A program made the translations under genes and the position numbers. Below are positions 46,106-54,168 of a stretch of 64,000 nucleotides of DNA, one piece after another. This stretch comes from Roseiarcus sp963767245 (lineage in GTDB: Bacteria; Pseudomonadota; Alphaproteobacteria; Rhizobiales; Beijerinckiaceae), in NCBI GenBank assembly GCA_963767245.1, contig CAVYDG010000014.1, positions 62,001 through 126,000 of the forward strand, read 5' to 3'. Position 1 is the first letter of the stretch. The number at the start of each line of letters is the position of its first letter. The notes below the pieces were generated by a model, which worked only from the letters and a program-made list of their open reading frames with translations, made no database searches and was not told where the DNA came from.

Positions 46106-47101
46106 ATGACCGGCGACAAGGCGCCGCTGGCGATGACGATGGGCGACCCGGCGGGAATCGGCCCGGAGCTCGCGCTTGCGGCGTGGCGCGACCGGGCGAT
46201 GAGCGCGCCGTTCTTTGTCTTCGCCGCGCCGGGCATCCTCGCCGCCGCCGCCAGGCGCGCCGGCTTCGCGACGCCGGTGATCGAGACCGATCCCGCCGGG
46301 GCCGCGGCGGCATTCTCGAACGGCCTGCCGGTGGTCGCGCTGAAGAGCGCGGTGGAAGACGCGCCCGGCCGTCCGACCGCGGCCAATGCCGCCGCGACGA
46401 TCGAATCGATCGCCCGCGCGGTCGAAGCGGTCCATCAGGGCGCGGCGAGCGCAGTCGTGACCAATCCGATCGCCAAGGCGGTGCTCTATAAAGCCGGGTT
46501 CCGATTCCCCGGGCACACCGAATATCTGGGCGAACTCGCCAAGGCGTGGGGCGGCCCGGCCGTTCCGGTGATGATGATCTGGTCGGAGGCGCTCAAGGTC
46601 GTGCCGGTGACGATCCACATCCCGCTCGCCGAAGCGGCCAAGGCATTGAGCGCCGAACTCATTATCAAAACCGCGCGGGTGGTCGATCGCGATCTGCGCG
46701 CCCGGTTCGGCTTGAAACGGCCGCGTCTGGCCGTCGCCGGCCTCAATCCGCATGCGGGCGAGAGCGGGGCAATGGGGCGCGAGGAGATCACCATCATAAG
46801 CCCAGCGATCGAGGCGCTAAGGGCCGAGGGGATCGACGCCATCGGCCCCTTGCCGGCCGACACGATGTTCCATCCCAAGGCGCGGGCGCGCTACGACGTC
46901 GCGCTGACCATGTATCACGACCAGGGCCTCATCCCGGTCAAGACGCTGGCCTTCGATGAAGGCGTCAACGTCACACTCGGCCTGCCCTTCGTGCGCACTT
47001 CCCCCGATCACGGCACGGCGTTCGACATCGCCGGAAAGGGCGTCGCCAATCCGGCGAGCCTCATCGCTGCGATCCGGCTCGCAGACTTACTGACGCGATG
47101 A
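46106..47101 (+). CDS. pdxA: 4-hydroxythreonine-4-phosphate dehydrogenase PdxA
   Basis: A 331-residue enzyme of pyridoxal phosphate synthesis that oxidises 4-phosphohydroxy-L-threonine. It has PLAMTMGDPAGIGPELALAA, TNPIAKAVLYKAGFRFPGHT with the metal-binding His, LNPHAGESGAMGREE, and MYHDQGLIPVKTLAFDEGVN. All metal-binding His/Asp segments are present. It begins 16 bases after lptD, with no surA between, and its stop overlaps the rsmA start (ATGA). Confidence 0.93.
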   Translation: MTGDKAPLAMTMGDPAGIGPELALAAWRDRAMSAPFFVFAAPGILAAAARRAGFATPVIETDPAGAAAAFSNGLPVVALKSAVEDAPGRPTAANAAATIESIARAVEAVHQGAASAVVTNPIAKAVLYKAGFRFPGHTEYLGELAKAWGGPAVPVMMIWSEALKVVPVTIHIPLAEAAKALSAELIIKTARVVDRDLRARFGLKRPRLAVAGLNPHAGESGAMGREEITIISPAIEALRAEGIDAIGPLPADTMFHPKARARYDVALTMYHDQGLIPVKTLAFDEGVNVTLGLPFVRTSPDHGTAFDIAGKGVANPASLIAAIRLADLLTR

Positions 47102-47964
47102 GCCTCGCCGAGGACGGATTGCCGCCGCTGCGCGAGGTGGTGGCGGCGCACGGGCTTGAGGCCCGCAAGGCGCTCGGCCAGAACTTCCTGTTCGATCTCA
47201 ACCTGACCCGCAAAATCGCCCGCGCCGCCGGGCCGCTCGAAGGCGTCGCCGTGGTCGAGGTTGGACCGGGTCCCGGCGGCCTGACGCGCGCGCTCATCTT
47301 GGAGGGGGCGCGGAAGGTGATCGCGATCGAGCGCGACGCGCGCGCTCTCGGCGCGCTGGCCGAAATCGGCGCGCACTGGCCAGGGCGGCTCGAGGTCATC
47401 GAGGGCGACGCGCTCGATGTCGCGCCGGCGACGCTCACCGCCAAGGCTGGCGGCGCTCGCCTGAGGATCGCGGCCAACCTGCCCTATAACATCGCCACTC
47501 CGCTCCTCGCGGGCTGGCTCGAGGCGGAGCCGTGGCCGCCGTTCTACGACCGGCTGACCCTCATGTTCCAGCGCGAGGTCGCGCGCCGCATCGTCGCGAC
47601 CCCGGCCGAGCGCGCCGACTACGGCCGGCTCGCAGTGCTCGCCGGATGGCGGACGGAGGCGCGGATCCTGTTCGACGTCGCGCCCGCCGCCTTTACTCCC
47701 GCGCCGAAGGTCACCTCGAGCCTCATCGAGTTGATCCCGCGCCAACGCCCCGAGCCATGCGACGCGGCGACCCTCTCGGCCTTGACCCAGGCCGCATTCG
47801 GCCAGCGGCGCAAGATGCTGCGCCAGTCGCTGAAAGCCTTCGCCGCCGCCCGCCGCCTCGACCTTCAAGCGCTCCTCGCCGCCGCCGGGATCGAACCGAC
47901 CATGCGGGCGGAAGAGGTCGACGTCGGGGGGTTCGTTGCGCTGGCGCGGGCGGCCGCCGAATGA
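47098..47964 (+). CDS. rsmA: 16S rRNA dimethyladenosine transferase RsmA (KsgA)
   Basis: A 288-residue methyltransferase that dimethylates two adjacent adenosines near the 3' end of 16S rRNA. It shows ARKALGQNFLFDLNLTRKIA, VVEVGPGPGGLTRALI (SAM motif I), VIEGDALDVAP, NLPYNIATPLLAGWL (motif IV, NLPY) and APKVTSSLIELIPR. Intact; last gene of the lpt-pdxA-rsmA operon. Confidence 0.93.
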   Translation: MSLAEDGLPPLREVVAAHGLEARKALGQNFLFDLNLTRKIARAAGPLEGVAVVEVGPGPGGLTRALILEGARKVIAIERDARALGALAEIGAHWPGRLEVIEGDALDVAPATLTAKAGGARLRIAANLPYNIATPLLAGWLEAEPWPPFYDRLTLMFQREVARRIVATPAERADYGRLAVLAGWRTEARILFDVAPAAFTPAPKVTSSLIELIPRQRPEPCDAATLSALTQAAFGQRRKMLRQSLKAFAAARRLDLQALLAAAGIEPTMRAEEVDVGGFVALARAAAE

Positions 47965-48155
47965 GCCGCCGCTTCCCCCGGACTTGATCCGCGGGGCGAA
48001 TGGCGGCTGCAGCGCCATCTTGAGCGCGCCTAGCCGGGCGGGAGGCGGCGCGGGGAACGACAAGTCCGGCTTCGCCAATTGAACAAGGCGGAAGCAGGCG
48101 GAAAGCCATTGAAGGGCAAAGCTTCCCCAGGGCTTCCCTTCGGCTTCACTTCATT

Positions 48156-48311
48156 TCATTCCATTTCAATCCGTTTCCCGGATTCGTGACTTTTCAATGA
48201 CTTACGACCGATCCCACCAGGTCTGCTTCCCACGCTGCCCGAAGCTGTCCATACCACAAGTCGTGATTCGTCCTTTTCCGCAGCTGGGCAGGCCGCGCAT
48301 CGATTCCGCAT
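48156..48311 (-). other. Transcribed element or 51-codon ORF, partner of the 38206 element
   Basis: On the minus strand an ATG (48311) ten bases after a -10-like hexamer opens a 51-codon frame (MRNRCAACPAAEKDESRLVV...SHESGKRIEME). The tail of the segment, AAGTCATTGAAAAG (48203-48190), followed by a GAATCCGGGAAA and repeated ATTGAAATGGAATGAAATGA, parallels AAGCCATTGAAAAG and its ATTGAA repeats at 38315-38373. The shared promoter, spacing and tail suggest one element family. Peptide or RNA is undecided. Confidence 0.35.
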
Positions 48312-48320
48312 TTCAAAAAG

Positions 48321-48349
48321 CACATAGTGCGGACTTCTGATTTTGTCAA
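48321..48349 (-). promoter_or_regulatory. Minus-strand promoter in front of the 48156 element
   Basis: On the minus strand, TTGACA (48349-48344), a 17-base spacer and TATGTG (48326-48321). It lies 11 bases after the stop of the thioesterase gene and reads away from it, so it does not serve that gene. The hexamers and spacer start (TTGACAAAAT) resemble those of the promoter at 38172-38199. Confidence 0.6.
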
Positions 48350-48359
48350 GGCATTCTCC

Positions 48360-48758
48360 TCACAGGCTCATCTGGGTCTGCACCGTCAGCGCGACGAGCT
48401 TGCCGTCCTCGGTTGCGACCAGCGTCTGCCAGATCGAGGTTCTCTTGCCGCGATGAACGAGCGAGGTGCGGCCGATGACGGTCGCGCCGGCTGGAGCGGC
48501 CGCGACGAAATTGGTCTTGCTCTCGACCGTCGTCGTTCCCTTCGCCTCCGGCGGAAGGGTGACGAAGGCCGCGGCGGCGCCGAGGGTGTCGGCGAAGCTC
48601 ATGATCGCCCCGCCATGGCCGACGTCGCCAAGCGTGCAAAGCTCCGGCCGGATTGCCATTCGCGCCGAAAGGGCGTCTTCTTCGACGTTGATGAATTCGA
48701 TCCCGAGCAATTTTGCGAACGGCAGCGGGTTGGCGTTGATGCGGTCGATAAGCGACAT
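48360..48758 (-). CDS. PaaI-type hotdog thioesterase
   Basis: A 132-residue hotdog-fold acyl-CoA thioesterase: FAKLLGIEFINVEEDALSAR, then RPELCTLGDVGHGGAIMSFA with the helix GGAIMSFADTLGAAAAF, TTTVESKTNFVAAAPAG, and IWQTLVATEDGKLVALTVQT. The motif order is that of the PaaI group. Substrate is unknown. ATG 48758 is chosen as the family start. Confidence 0.85.
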   Translation of the reverse strand: MSLIDRINANPLPFAKLLGIEFINVEEDALSARMAIRPELCTLGDVGHGGAIMSFADTLGAAAAFVTLPPEAKGTTTVESKTNFVAAAPAGATVIGRTSLVHRGKRTSIWQTLVATEDGKLVALTVQTQMSL

Positions 48759-48850
48759 GGGTCCCCCAGGCGCCGCGCGTCTAGCGCTGGCGGTTGGTTC
48801 CTCCTCGGCATAGCATCGCCGCGTCGGCGGCGCCACGAAGAGGCCTGAGA

Positions 48851-49282
48851 ATGAGGAAGAAGTCGATGATCGCGGCGGCGGCGTTCGGCCTCGCCTTGCC
48901 GCTGTTGCCTGCGGGACGCGGGTTCGCCGCTGGCGCAGGGCCGTTCGACGGGATGTGGAACGTCGAGGTCGACTGTCCGGATGTCGGCGACGTGAGGGGC
49001 TACAACTGGCGGTTTTCCGCCGAGGTGTCCGGCGGCGTGCTCTCCGGCCACTATCAGTCACCGACCACCTCGGGGATGGGGAGCCTGAGTGGACGCATCC
49101 GTCCGGACGGCCAAGCCACGTTGACAATGGTCGGAAGGACGGGGCCGGAGGAGATGACGCTCTACCACGAACGCGCGGGATCGCCGATCCGTTACACCGC
49201 CACCGTCCATTTCGACGCCCATAGCGGCTCAGGCATGCGCAACGAACGGCGCGCCTGCGCGTTGAGGTTTACCAAGGCGTAA
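48851..49282 (+). CDS. Secreted hypothetical protein
   Basis: A 143-residue exported protein: signal peptide MRKKSMIAAAAFGLALPLLP (to GFA), then FDGMWNVEVDCPDVGDVRGY, a middle segment with SGGVLSGHYQSPTTSGMGSL, SGRIRPDGQATLTMVGRTGP, and RACALRFTKA at the end. The FDGxWxVxxxC start and SGRIxxDGxA centre occur in small periplasmic proteins of Rhizobiales with no known role. Two cysteines may pair. Confidence 0.65.
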   Translation: MRKKSMIAAAAFGLALPLLPAGRGFAAGAGPFDGMWNVEVDCPDVGDVRGYNWRFSAEVSGGVLSGHYQSPTTSGMGSLSGRIRPDGQATLTMVGRTGPEEMTLYHERAGSPIRYTATVHFDAHSGSGMRNERRACALRFTKA

Positions 49283-49386
49283 AGCCCATTCGGCCGCTTG
49301 GCGGTAACGCTCGACCGGGAGGGTCGACCGGTTTAAGCTCTATCATGGGCTGAGCGGGCCGCGTTGGCTATGCAAAGGACGGGGAC

Positions 49387-49761
49387 ATGGTTCGCAGACG
49401 GGTTCTTATTAGCGCGCTCATCGCCGGGCTCGGCCTCTCGCTCGCGGGTTGCTACGACACGGGCGTCTATAGCAACGGCGGTTACGTCGCCCCTGCCGTC
49501 GGCTATGGTTATGGCTACGGCTATCCCTATTATGGCGGCGGCTACTACGGGGGTGGGGGTTATTACGGCGGCGGGTACGGCTACCGCACCGGCTATTATA
49601 GCGGCGGCGTCTATCGCGGCGGCGTCTATCGCCGCGCAGGCTACGCCGGCGGCCGCTACTACGGTGGCGGTTATCACGGTGGCTATCGCGGCGGCGGCGG
49701 CTATCATGGCGGGTATCGCAGCGGTGGCGGCTACCATGGCGGCGGCGCGTTCCGGCGCTAG
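49387..49761 (+). CDS. Gly/Tyr-rich putative lipoprotein
   Basis: A 124-residue protein with a lipobox (GLGLSLAGC, Cys22), so probably lipid-anchored in the envelope. The mature part is almost wholly low-complexity: VGYGYGYGYPYYGGGYYGGG and repeats of YHGGYRGGGGYHGGYRSGGG. Many Tyr and some His and Arg suggest interaction by stacking or metal binding; that is inference. At nucleotide level it forms short imperfect tandem repeats. No enzymatic role is expected. Confidence 0.7.
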   Translation: MVRRRVLISALIAGLGLSLAGCYDTGVYSNGGYVAPAVGYGYGYGYPYYGGGYYGGGGYYGGGYGYRTGYYSGGVYRGGVYRRAGYAGGRYYGGGYHGGYRGGGGYHGGYRSGGGYHGGGAFRR

Positions 49762-49819
49762 GCCGGCCAGGGGCGTGGGCGACTGCGATCCGCGGCCGGC
49801 GCGCGCCGCGGCCTGAGGC

Positions 49820-50766
49820 ATGGCGTATCCCATCATTCTGCATCATTTCGACGCGTCGCCGTTCTCGGAGAAAATCCGGACGATCTTCGGCTTCAAGGGA
49901 CTCTCGTGGGCGTCGGTGCGCATTCCGCGCATCATGCCGAAACCGGATTTGATGCCGCTGACCGGAGGCTACCGCCGCACGCCGGTGATGCAGATCGGCG
50001 CGGACGTGTTCTGCGACACTCAGATCATCATCCGCGAGATCGAGCGCCGGTTTCCGTCGCCGACCCTGTTTCCGTCCGGCAACGCCGGCGTCCCTTGGGC
50101 GCTCGGCATGTGGACCGATCGCCCATTGTTTCAAAGCGCGGTCAATCTCGTCTTCGGCGCCCTCGGCCACAAAGGTTCCGCAGGAGTTCATCGATGACCG
50201 CAGCCTGTTGAGGGGCGCGACGTTCAACGTCGCGAAGATGAGGGCGGCGATTCCGCAAATGCGCGATCAAATGCGCGCCTACCTCGGCTGGATCGAGGCG
50301 CAACTCGGCGACGGGCGGACGTGGCTCCTTGGCGATTTCAGCCTTGCCGACGTCAGCGCTTACATGAACGTCTGGTACATACGGTCGAGCCTCGGGTCGG
50401 CGGAGGATCAGGCAGTCGCGGGACTTGATCGAAATCTTCGCCGGCCTCAAACGCGTCGCGGAATGGGAAAGCCGCATGGGTGCGGTCGGGCGCGGGCGAC
50501 GCGAGGAAATGCGGCCCGAGGAGGCTCTCGCCATCGCGGCGAAAGCAAGCCCGGAAACGGTCGCCGAGAACGATCCTGACGATCCCAACGGCCGCAAGGT
50601 CGGCGACAAGGTGGTTGTCGTGCCCGACGACTATGGGAAAGTCGAAGTTTTCGGCGAGATCGTGTCCCTCTCGGCGCAGCACATCGCGATCGGGCGCGTC
50701 GACGAGCGGGTCGGCGAGATCGTGGTCCATTTCCCGCGCGCGGGTTTCCTCGTCATTCCAGCCTGA
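49820..50766 (+). CDS. Glutathione S-transferase family protein (two frame breaks)
   Basis: The N-terminal thioredoxin-fold domain reads MAYPIILHHFDASPFSEKIR, RTPVMQIGADVFCDTQIIIR and EIERRFPSPTLFPSGN. After a break near 50170 comes the helical domain (MRAYLGWIEAQLGDGRTWLL, GDFSLADVSAYMNVWYIRS), and after another near 50410 comes EIFAGLKRVAEWESRMGAV and a C-terminal extension DDPNGRKVGDKVVVVPDDYG ending GFLVIPA. About 315 residues. The extension is known from some alphaproteobacterial GSTs. Both breaks are probably sequencing errors. Confidence 0.8.
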
Positions 50767-50830
50767 AGGACCGAGCCTCTCGAGGCCGACCCAGCTTGCC
50801 GCGCTCAACGAGCGCGTTTAGAGGGCGCTT

Positions 50831-52930
50831 GTGCGTCCGTCCCTTCTCGATCCCATGTTCGCGCCCGCCGGCTCGCTGCCCGGGATCGGGCCGAAGAACG
50901 CGAAACTGTTCGATCGGCTGCTCGATAAGCCGCAAGGCTCGCGGGTCATCGACGTCCTCTTCCACCTGCCGCAGGCGACCGTCGACCGGCGCGCGCGGCC
51001 GAAAATCCGAGACGCGGTTCCTGATACGATCGTCACCATCGAGGCGACGGTGACAGAGCATCGCGGGCCGCCGAACGCGCGCTCGCGGGCGCCGTTCAAG
51101 GTGCTGGTCGAGGACGACACCGGGGACGTCGAACTGGTTTTCTTCCTCGCCAACCCCGAATGGGTGCGCTCCAAGCTGCCGATCGGCGCCCGGCGCTGGA
51201 TCTCGGGCAAGCTCGAGCTTTGGGACGGCCGGCGGCAGATCGTCCATCCCGACCGGGTGATGGACGCCGAGGAGCTCGCCCGCCTGCCGTCGGTCGAGCC
51301 GGTCTACGGGCTGACCGAAGGCCTCTACCCGCGCACCGTCGCCCGCGCCGCCGAGGCTGCGCTCAACCGCCTGCCACGGCTGCCGGAATGGATCGCCGAC
51401 CAGACCATGAGCCGGCTGAACCTGCCTTCGTTCGCCGAGGCGTTCGGCGCGATGCATCACCCGTCGAGCCCCGAGGACATCGACCCGGCCGGTCCGGCGG
51501 CGACCCGCCTCGCCTATGACGAACTGCTCGCCAATCAGCTCGCGCTCCTCCTCATGCGCGCGCGCCTGCGCGCCATTCCGGGCCGGGCGCACCGGGCCGA
51601 AGGCGCGCTGGCGCGCCGGCTCGAGGCCGCGCTGCCGTTTGCGCTGACCAAAGCGCAAAGACAGGCGATTGACGATATCCGCGCCGATCTTCAGGCCGAG
51701 AAGCGCATGCTCAGGTTGCTGCAGGGCGACGTCGGATCGGGCAAGACCGTGGTCGCGCTGATGGCGATGGCCGACGTGGTCGAAGCCGGACGGCAGGCGG
51801 CGATGATGGCGCCGACCGAAATCCTCGCCCGCCAGCACTACGAAAGGATGGCGCCGCTCGCCGCACAGATCGGCTTGCGCATCAAACTCATCACCGGACG
51901 CGACCGGGCGCCTGCCCGACGCGCCGCGCTCGCCGCGCTGGCGGAGGGCGCAATCGACATCGCCGTTGGCACCCATGCGCTCATCCAGGAGAGCGTCGCT
52001 TTCGCCGATCTTGGGCTTGCGGTGGTCGACGAGCAGCATCGATTCGGCGTCCGCCAGCGACTGGCTCTCGCCTCCAAGGGCGCGGCCGTCGATCTCTTGG
52101 TGATGACCGCGACCCCGATCCCGCGTTCGCTGGTGCTCGCCTATTTCGGCGACATGGATGTCTCCGCACTGCGCGAAAAGCCGCCTGGGCGCCAGCCGGT
52201 CGACACCCGCGTCCTACCGATCGAACGGCTCGGCGAGGTGGTCACGCGCCTCGGGCAGGCTACCGCCGCGGGGGCGCGCGCCTATTGGATTTGCCCGCTG
52301 GTGGAGGAGAGCGAGACCCTCGACGTGGCGGCGGCCGAGGAGCGCGCGAGCGCGCTTGGCGCGATGTTCGGCCGCGCTGTCGGACTGATGCATGGCAAGA
52401 TGGCCGGTCCCGAGCGGGACGCGGCGATGGAGCGATTCGAGCGCGGGCAGACGGCGATCCTGGTCGCGACCACGGTGGTCGAGGTCGGCGTCGACGTGCC
52501 TGAGGCGACGATCATGATCGTCGAGCACGCCGAACGGTTCGGACTGGCGCAATTGCACCAGTTGCGCGGCCGGGTCGGGCGCGGCGCAGGACACTCGTCG
52601 TGCCTGCTCGTCTATAAGGGGCCGCTCGGCGAAGCGGCGCGGACAAGGCTCGAGACCTTGCGCGAGACCGAGGACGGGTTCCGCATCGCCGAGGAGGATT
52701 TGAGGCTACGCGGCGAGGGCGACGTGCTCGGAGCGCGGCAGGCCGGCGCGCCGGGCTTCCGCTTCGCCCGGCTCGACATCCACGGCGGCCTGCTGGCGCG
52801 GGCGCGCGAGGAGGCTCAAGCCGCGCTCAAGCGCAGCGAGCGGCTGACGGGCGAGGAGAACCGGGGCCTGAGGCTCCTGCTCTACCTGTTCGAGCGCGAC
52901 GAGGCGGCGCGGCTCATCGAAGCGGGCTGA
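50831..52930 (+). CDS. recG: ATP-dependent DNA helicase RecG
   Basis: A 699-residue helicase that reverses stalled replication forks. The wedge/OB domain lies at residues 1-230 (DVLFHLPQATVDRRARPKIR), then the helicase core: GDVGSGKTVVALMAMADVVE (motif I), APTEILARQHYERM (Ia), VVDEQHRFGVRQR (II, DEQH), VMTATPIPRSL (III), HGKMAGPERDAAMERFERGQ and QLHQLRGRVGRG (VI). Intact. GTG 50831 is used; the preceding GST stop is 62 bases before. Confidence 0.95.
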   Translation: MRPSLLDPMFAPAGSLPGIGPKNAKLFDRLLDKPQGSRVIDVLFHLPQATVDRRARPKIRDAVPDTIVTIEATVTEHRGPPNARSRAPFKVLVEDDTGDVELVFFLANPEWVRSKLPIGARRWISGKLELWDGRRQIVHPDRVMDAEELARLPSVEPVYGLTEGLYPRTVARAAEAALNRLPRLPEWIADQTMSRLNLPSFAEAFGAMHHPSSPEDIDPAGPAATRLAYDELLANQLALLLMRARLRAIPGRAHRAEGALARRLEAALPFALTKAQRQAIDDIRADLQAEKRMLRLLQGDVGSGKTVVALMAMADVVEAGRQAAMMAPTEILARQHYERMAPLAAQIGLRIKLITGRDRAPARRAALAALAEGAIDIAVGTHALIQESVAFADLGLAVVDEQHRFGVRQRLALASKGAAVDLLVMTATPIPRSLVLAYFGDMDVSALREKPPGRQPVDTRVLPIERLGEVVTRLGQATAAGARAYWICPLVEESETLDVAAAEERASALGAMFGRAVGLMHGKMAGPERDAAMERFERGQTAILVATTVVEVGVDVPEATIMIVEHAERFGLAQLHQLRGRVGRGAGHSSCLLVYKGPLGEAARTRLETLRETEDGFRIAEEDLRLRGEGDVLGARQAGAPGFRFARLDIHGGLLARAREEAQAALKRSERLTGEENRGLRLLLYLFERDEAARLIEAG

Positions 52931-53009
52931 GTCGGGCGGCTTGACGCGGCGCAGCGGCGTCCCGCAAAGGAACGCCGGGATTTCCCCCACAAGCGAAGGT
53001 TCCAAGGCG

Positions 53010-53999
53010 ATGCGGCGGCGCGTTTGGCGAAACGGCGAGGTGTCGGCAGTCGGCTTCGGCGCCATGAGCTTCGGCGGCTTCTACGGGCCGACCGACGAAG
53101 CTGAAAGCCTGCGTACGCTGGCGCGCGCGCTCGACCTCGGCGTCGATTTCTGGGACACCGCAAACGTATACGGCGAGGGCTTATGCGAGCGGCTGATCGG
53201 CAAGTTCCTCGCCGAGGACCCGTCGCGCCGGCGCAAGGTGACGCTGGCGACCAAGTTCGCGATCCGCCGCCGCGAGGACGGCGCGCGCTTCCTCGACAAC
53301 AGCGCCGCCCACATAGGCGAGGCGCTGAAGGGGTCGATGGAGCGGCTCAAGGTCGAACACATCGATCTCTACTATGTGCATCGGGTCGACAAGGCGATCC
53401 CGATCGAGGACACGGTCGGCGAACTGGGCCGGCTGGTCAAAGCAGGCGCGATCGGCGCGATCGGCCTCTCCGAAGTCGCGCCGGACACCCTGAGGCGCGC
53501 CGCCGCGGTGCACCCGATCGCAGCGGTGCAGTCGGAATATTCGCTATGGACGCGCAATCCCGAACTCGGCCTCATCCAGGCGTGCGCCGAAGCGGGCGCG
53601 CTTCTGGTCGCGTTCTCGCCGCTCGGCCGCGGCTACCTGAGCGGTTCCCTACAGGATGTCGAGACCTTCGCGGACAAGGATTTCCGCCACCTCAATCCTC
53701 GCTTCCAGGGTCTCAACTGGCGACGCAATCGCGACAGGCTCGACGCCTATATCAAGCTCGCCGCGACCTGGGGCGTGAAGCCGGCGACGCTCGCGATCGC
53801 CTGGACGCTCGCGAGCGCGGCCCACGTCGTACCCATTCCAGGCACAAGGACCGCGGCGCACCTCGAAGACTGCGCCGCCGCGGCCGGGATCGACCTGAGC
53901 GAAGCGCAGCTTGCCGAACTCGAGCGGGCGCTGCCGCTCGGCTTCGCCGCCGGGGAACGCTATTCCGACCAGCAGTGGGTCGGCATCCAGAAGTACTGA
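53010..53999 (+). CDS. Aldo/keto reductase
   Basis: A 329-residue NADPH-dependent TIM-barrel reductase: FGAMSFGGFYGPTDEAESLR, LGVDFWDTANVYGEG with the catalytic Asp and Tyr, TLATKFAIRR (Lys) and IDLYYVHRVDKAIPIEDTVG (His), then IGLSEVAPDTL, VQSEYSLWTRNPE and VPIPGTRTAAHLEDCAAAAG for the cofactor. Intact; YajO/AKR13-like subgroup. Substrate unknown. ATG 53010 follows AAGG. Confidence 0.9.
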   Translation: MRRRVWRNGEVSAVGFGAMSFGGFYGPTDEAESLRTLARALDLGVDFWDTANVYGEGLCERLIGKFLAEDPSRRRKVTLATKFAIRRREDGARFLDNSAAHIGEALKGSMERLKVEHIDLYYVHRVDKAIPIEDTVGELGRLVKAGAIGAIGLSEVAPDTLRRAAAVHPIAAVQSEYSLWTRNPELGLIQACAEAGALLVAFSPLGRGYLSGSLQDVETFADKDFRHLNPRFQGLNWRRNRDRLDAYIKLAATWGVKPATLAIAWTLASAAHVVPIPGTRTAAHLEDCAAAAGIDLSEAQLAELERALPLGFAAGERYSDQQWVGIQKY

Positions 54000-54012
54000 A
54001 CGGGGAACAAAC

Positions 54013-54153
54013 CCGTCATTGCGAGCGAAGCGAAGCAATCCATCCCCCTCCGCTTGTTCGTGGACCATCTTGCGCCTTGAAGGGGCGGCGCCAAAATCTC
54101 GCCTACCGTCGTTGGATGGATTGCTTCGTCGCTGACGCTCCTCGCAATGACGG
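54013..54153. repeat. REP/MITE-like inverted repeat
   Basis: Left arm CCGTCATTGCGAG followed by CGAAGCGAAGCAATCCATCC (54013-54045); right arm GGATGGATTGCTTCG (54114-54128) and CTCGCAATGACGG (54141-54153). The outer 13 bases and the inner AAGCAATCCATCC pair perfectly; the middle is unpaired (ACCATCTTGCGCC...). Sequences of the form CATTGCGAGCGAAGCGAAGC are dispersed in many Rhizobiales genomes. It lies between the aldo/keto reductase (+) and otsA (-), convergent, where it may end transcripts. Confidence 0.85.
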
Positions 54154-54168
54154 CGTCTGTTGAGCCAA

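Larger units (their letters stand above)
47965..48359. other. Gene-free region with a minus-strand promoter and repeated element
   Basis: This 395-base gap separates rsmA (+) and the thioesterase gene (-). No conserved protein is visible. Near rsmA it is G+C-rich with a degenerate GC inverted pattern; from 48061 to 48320 it has runs of TTCATTTCATTCC type and, on the minus strand, a promoter and a short frame described separately. Confidence 0.6.

Noticed and set aside
49490..49760. Short direct repeats that might be a CRISPR array
   Set aside because: Repeats are imperfect, adjacent, without unique spacers, and lie within a coding frame for a Gly/Tyr-rich protein.
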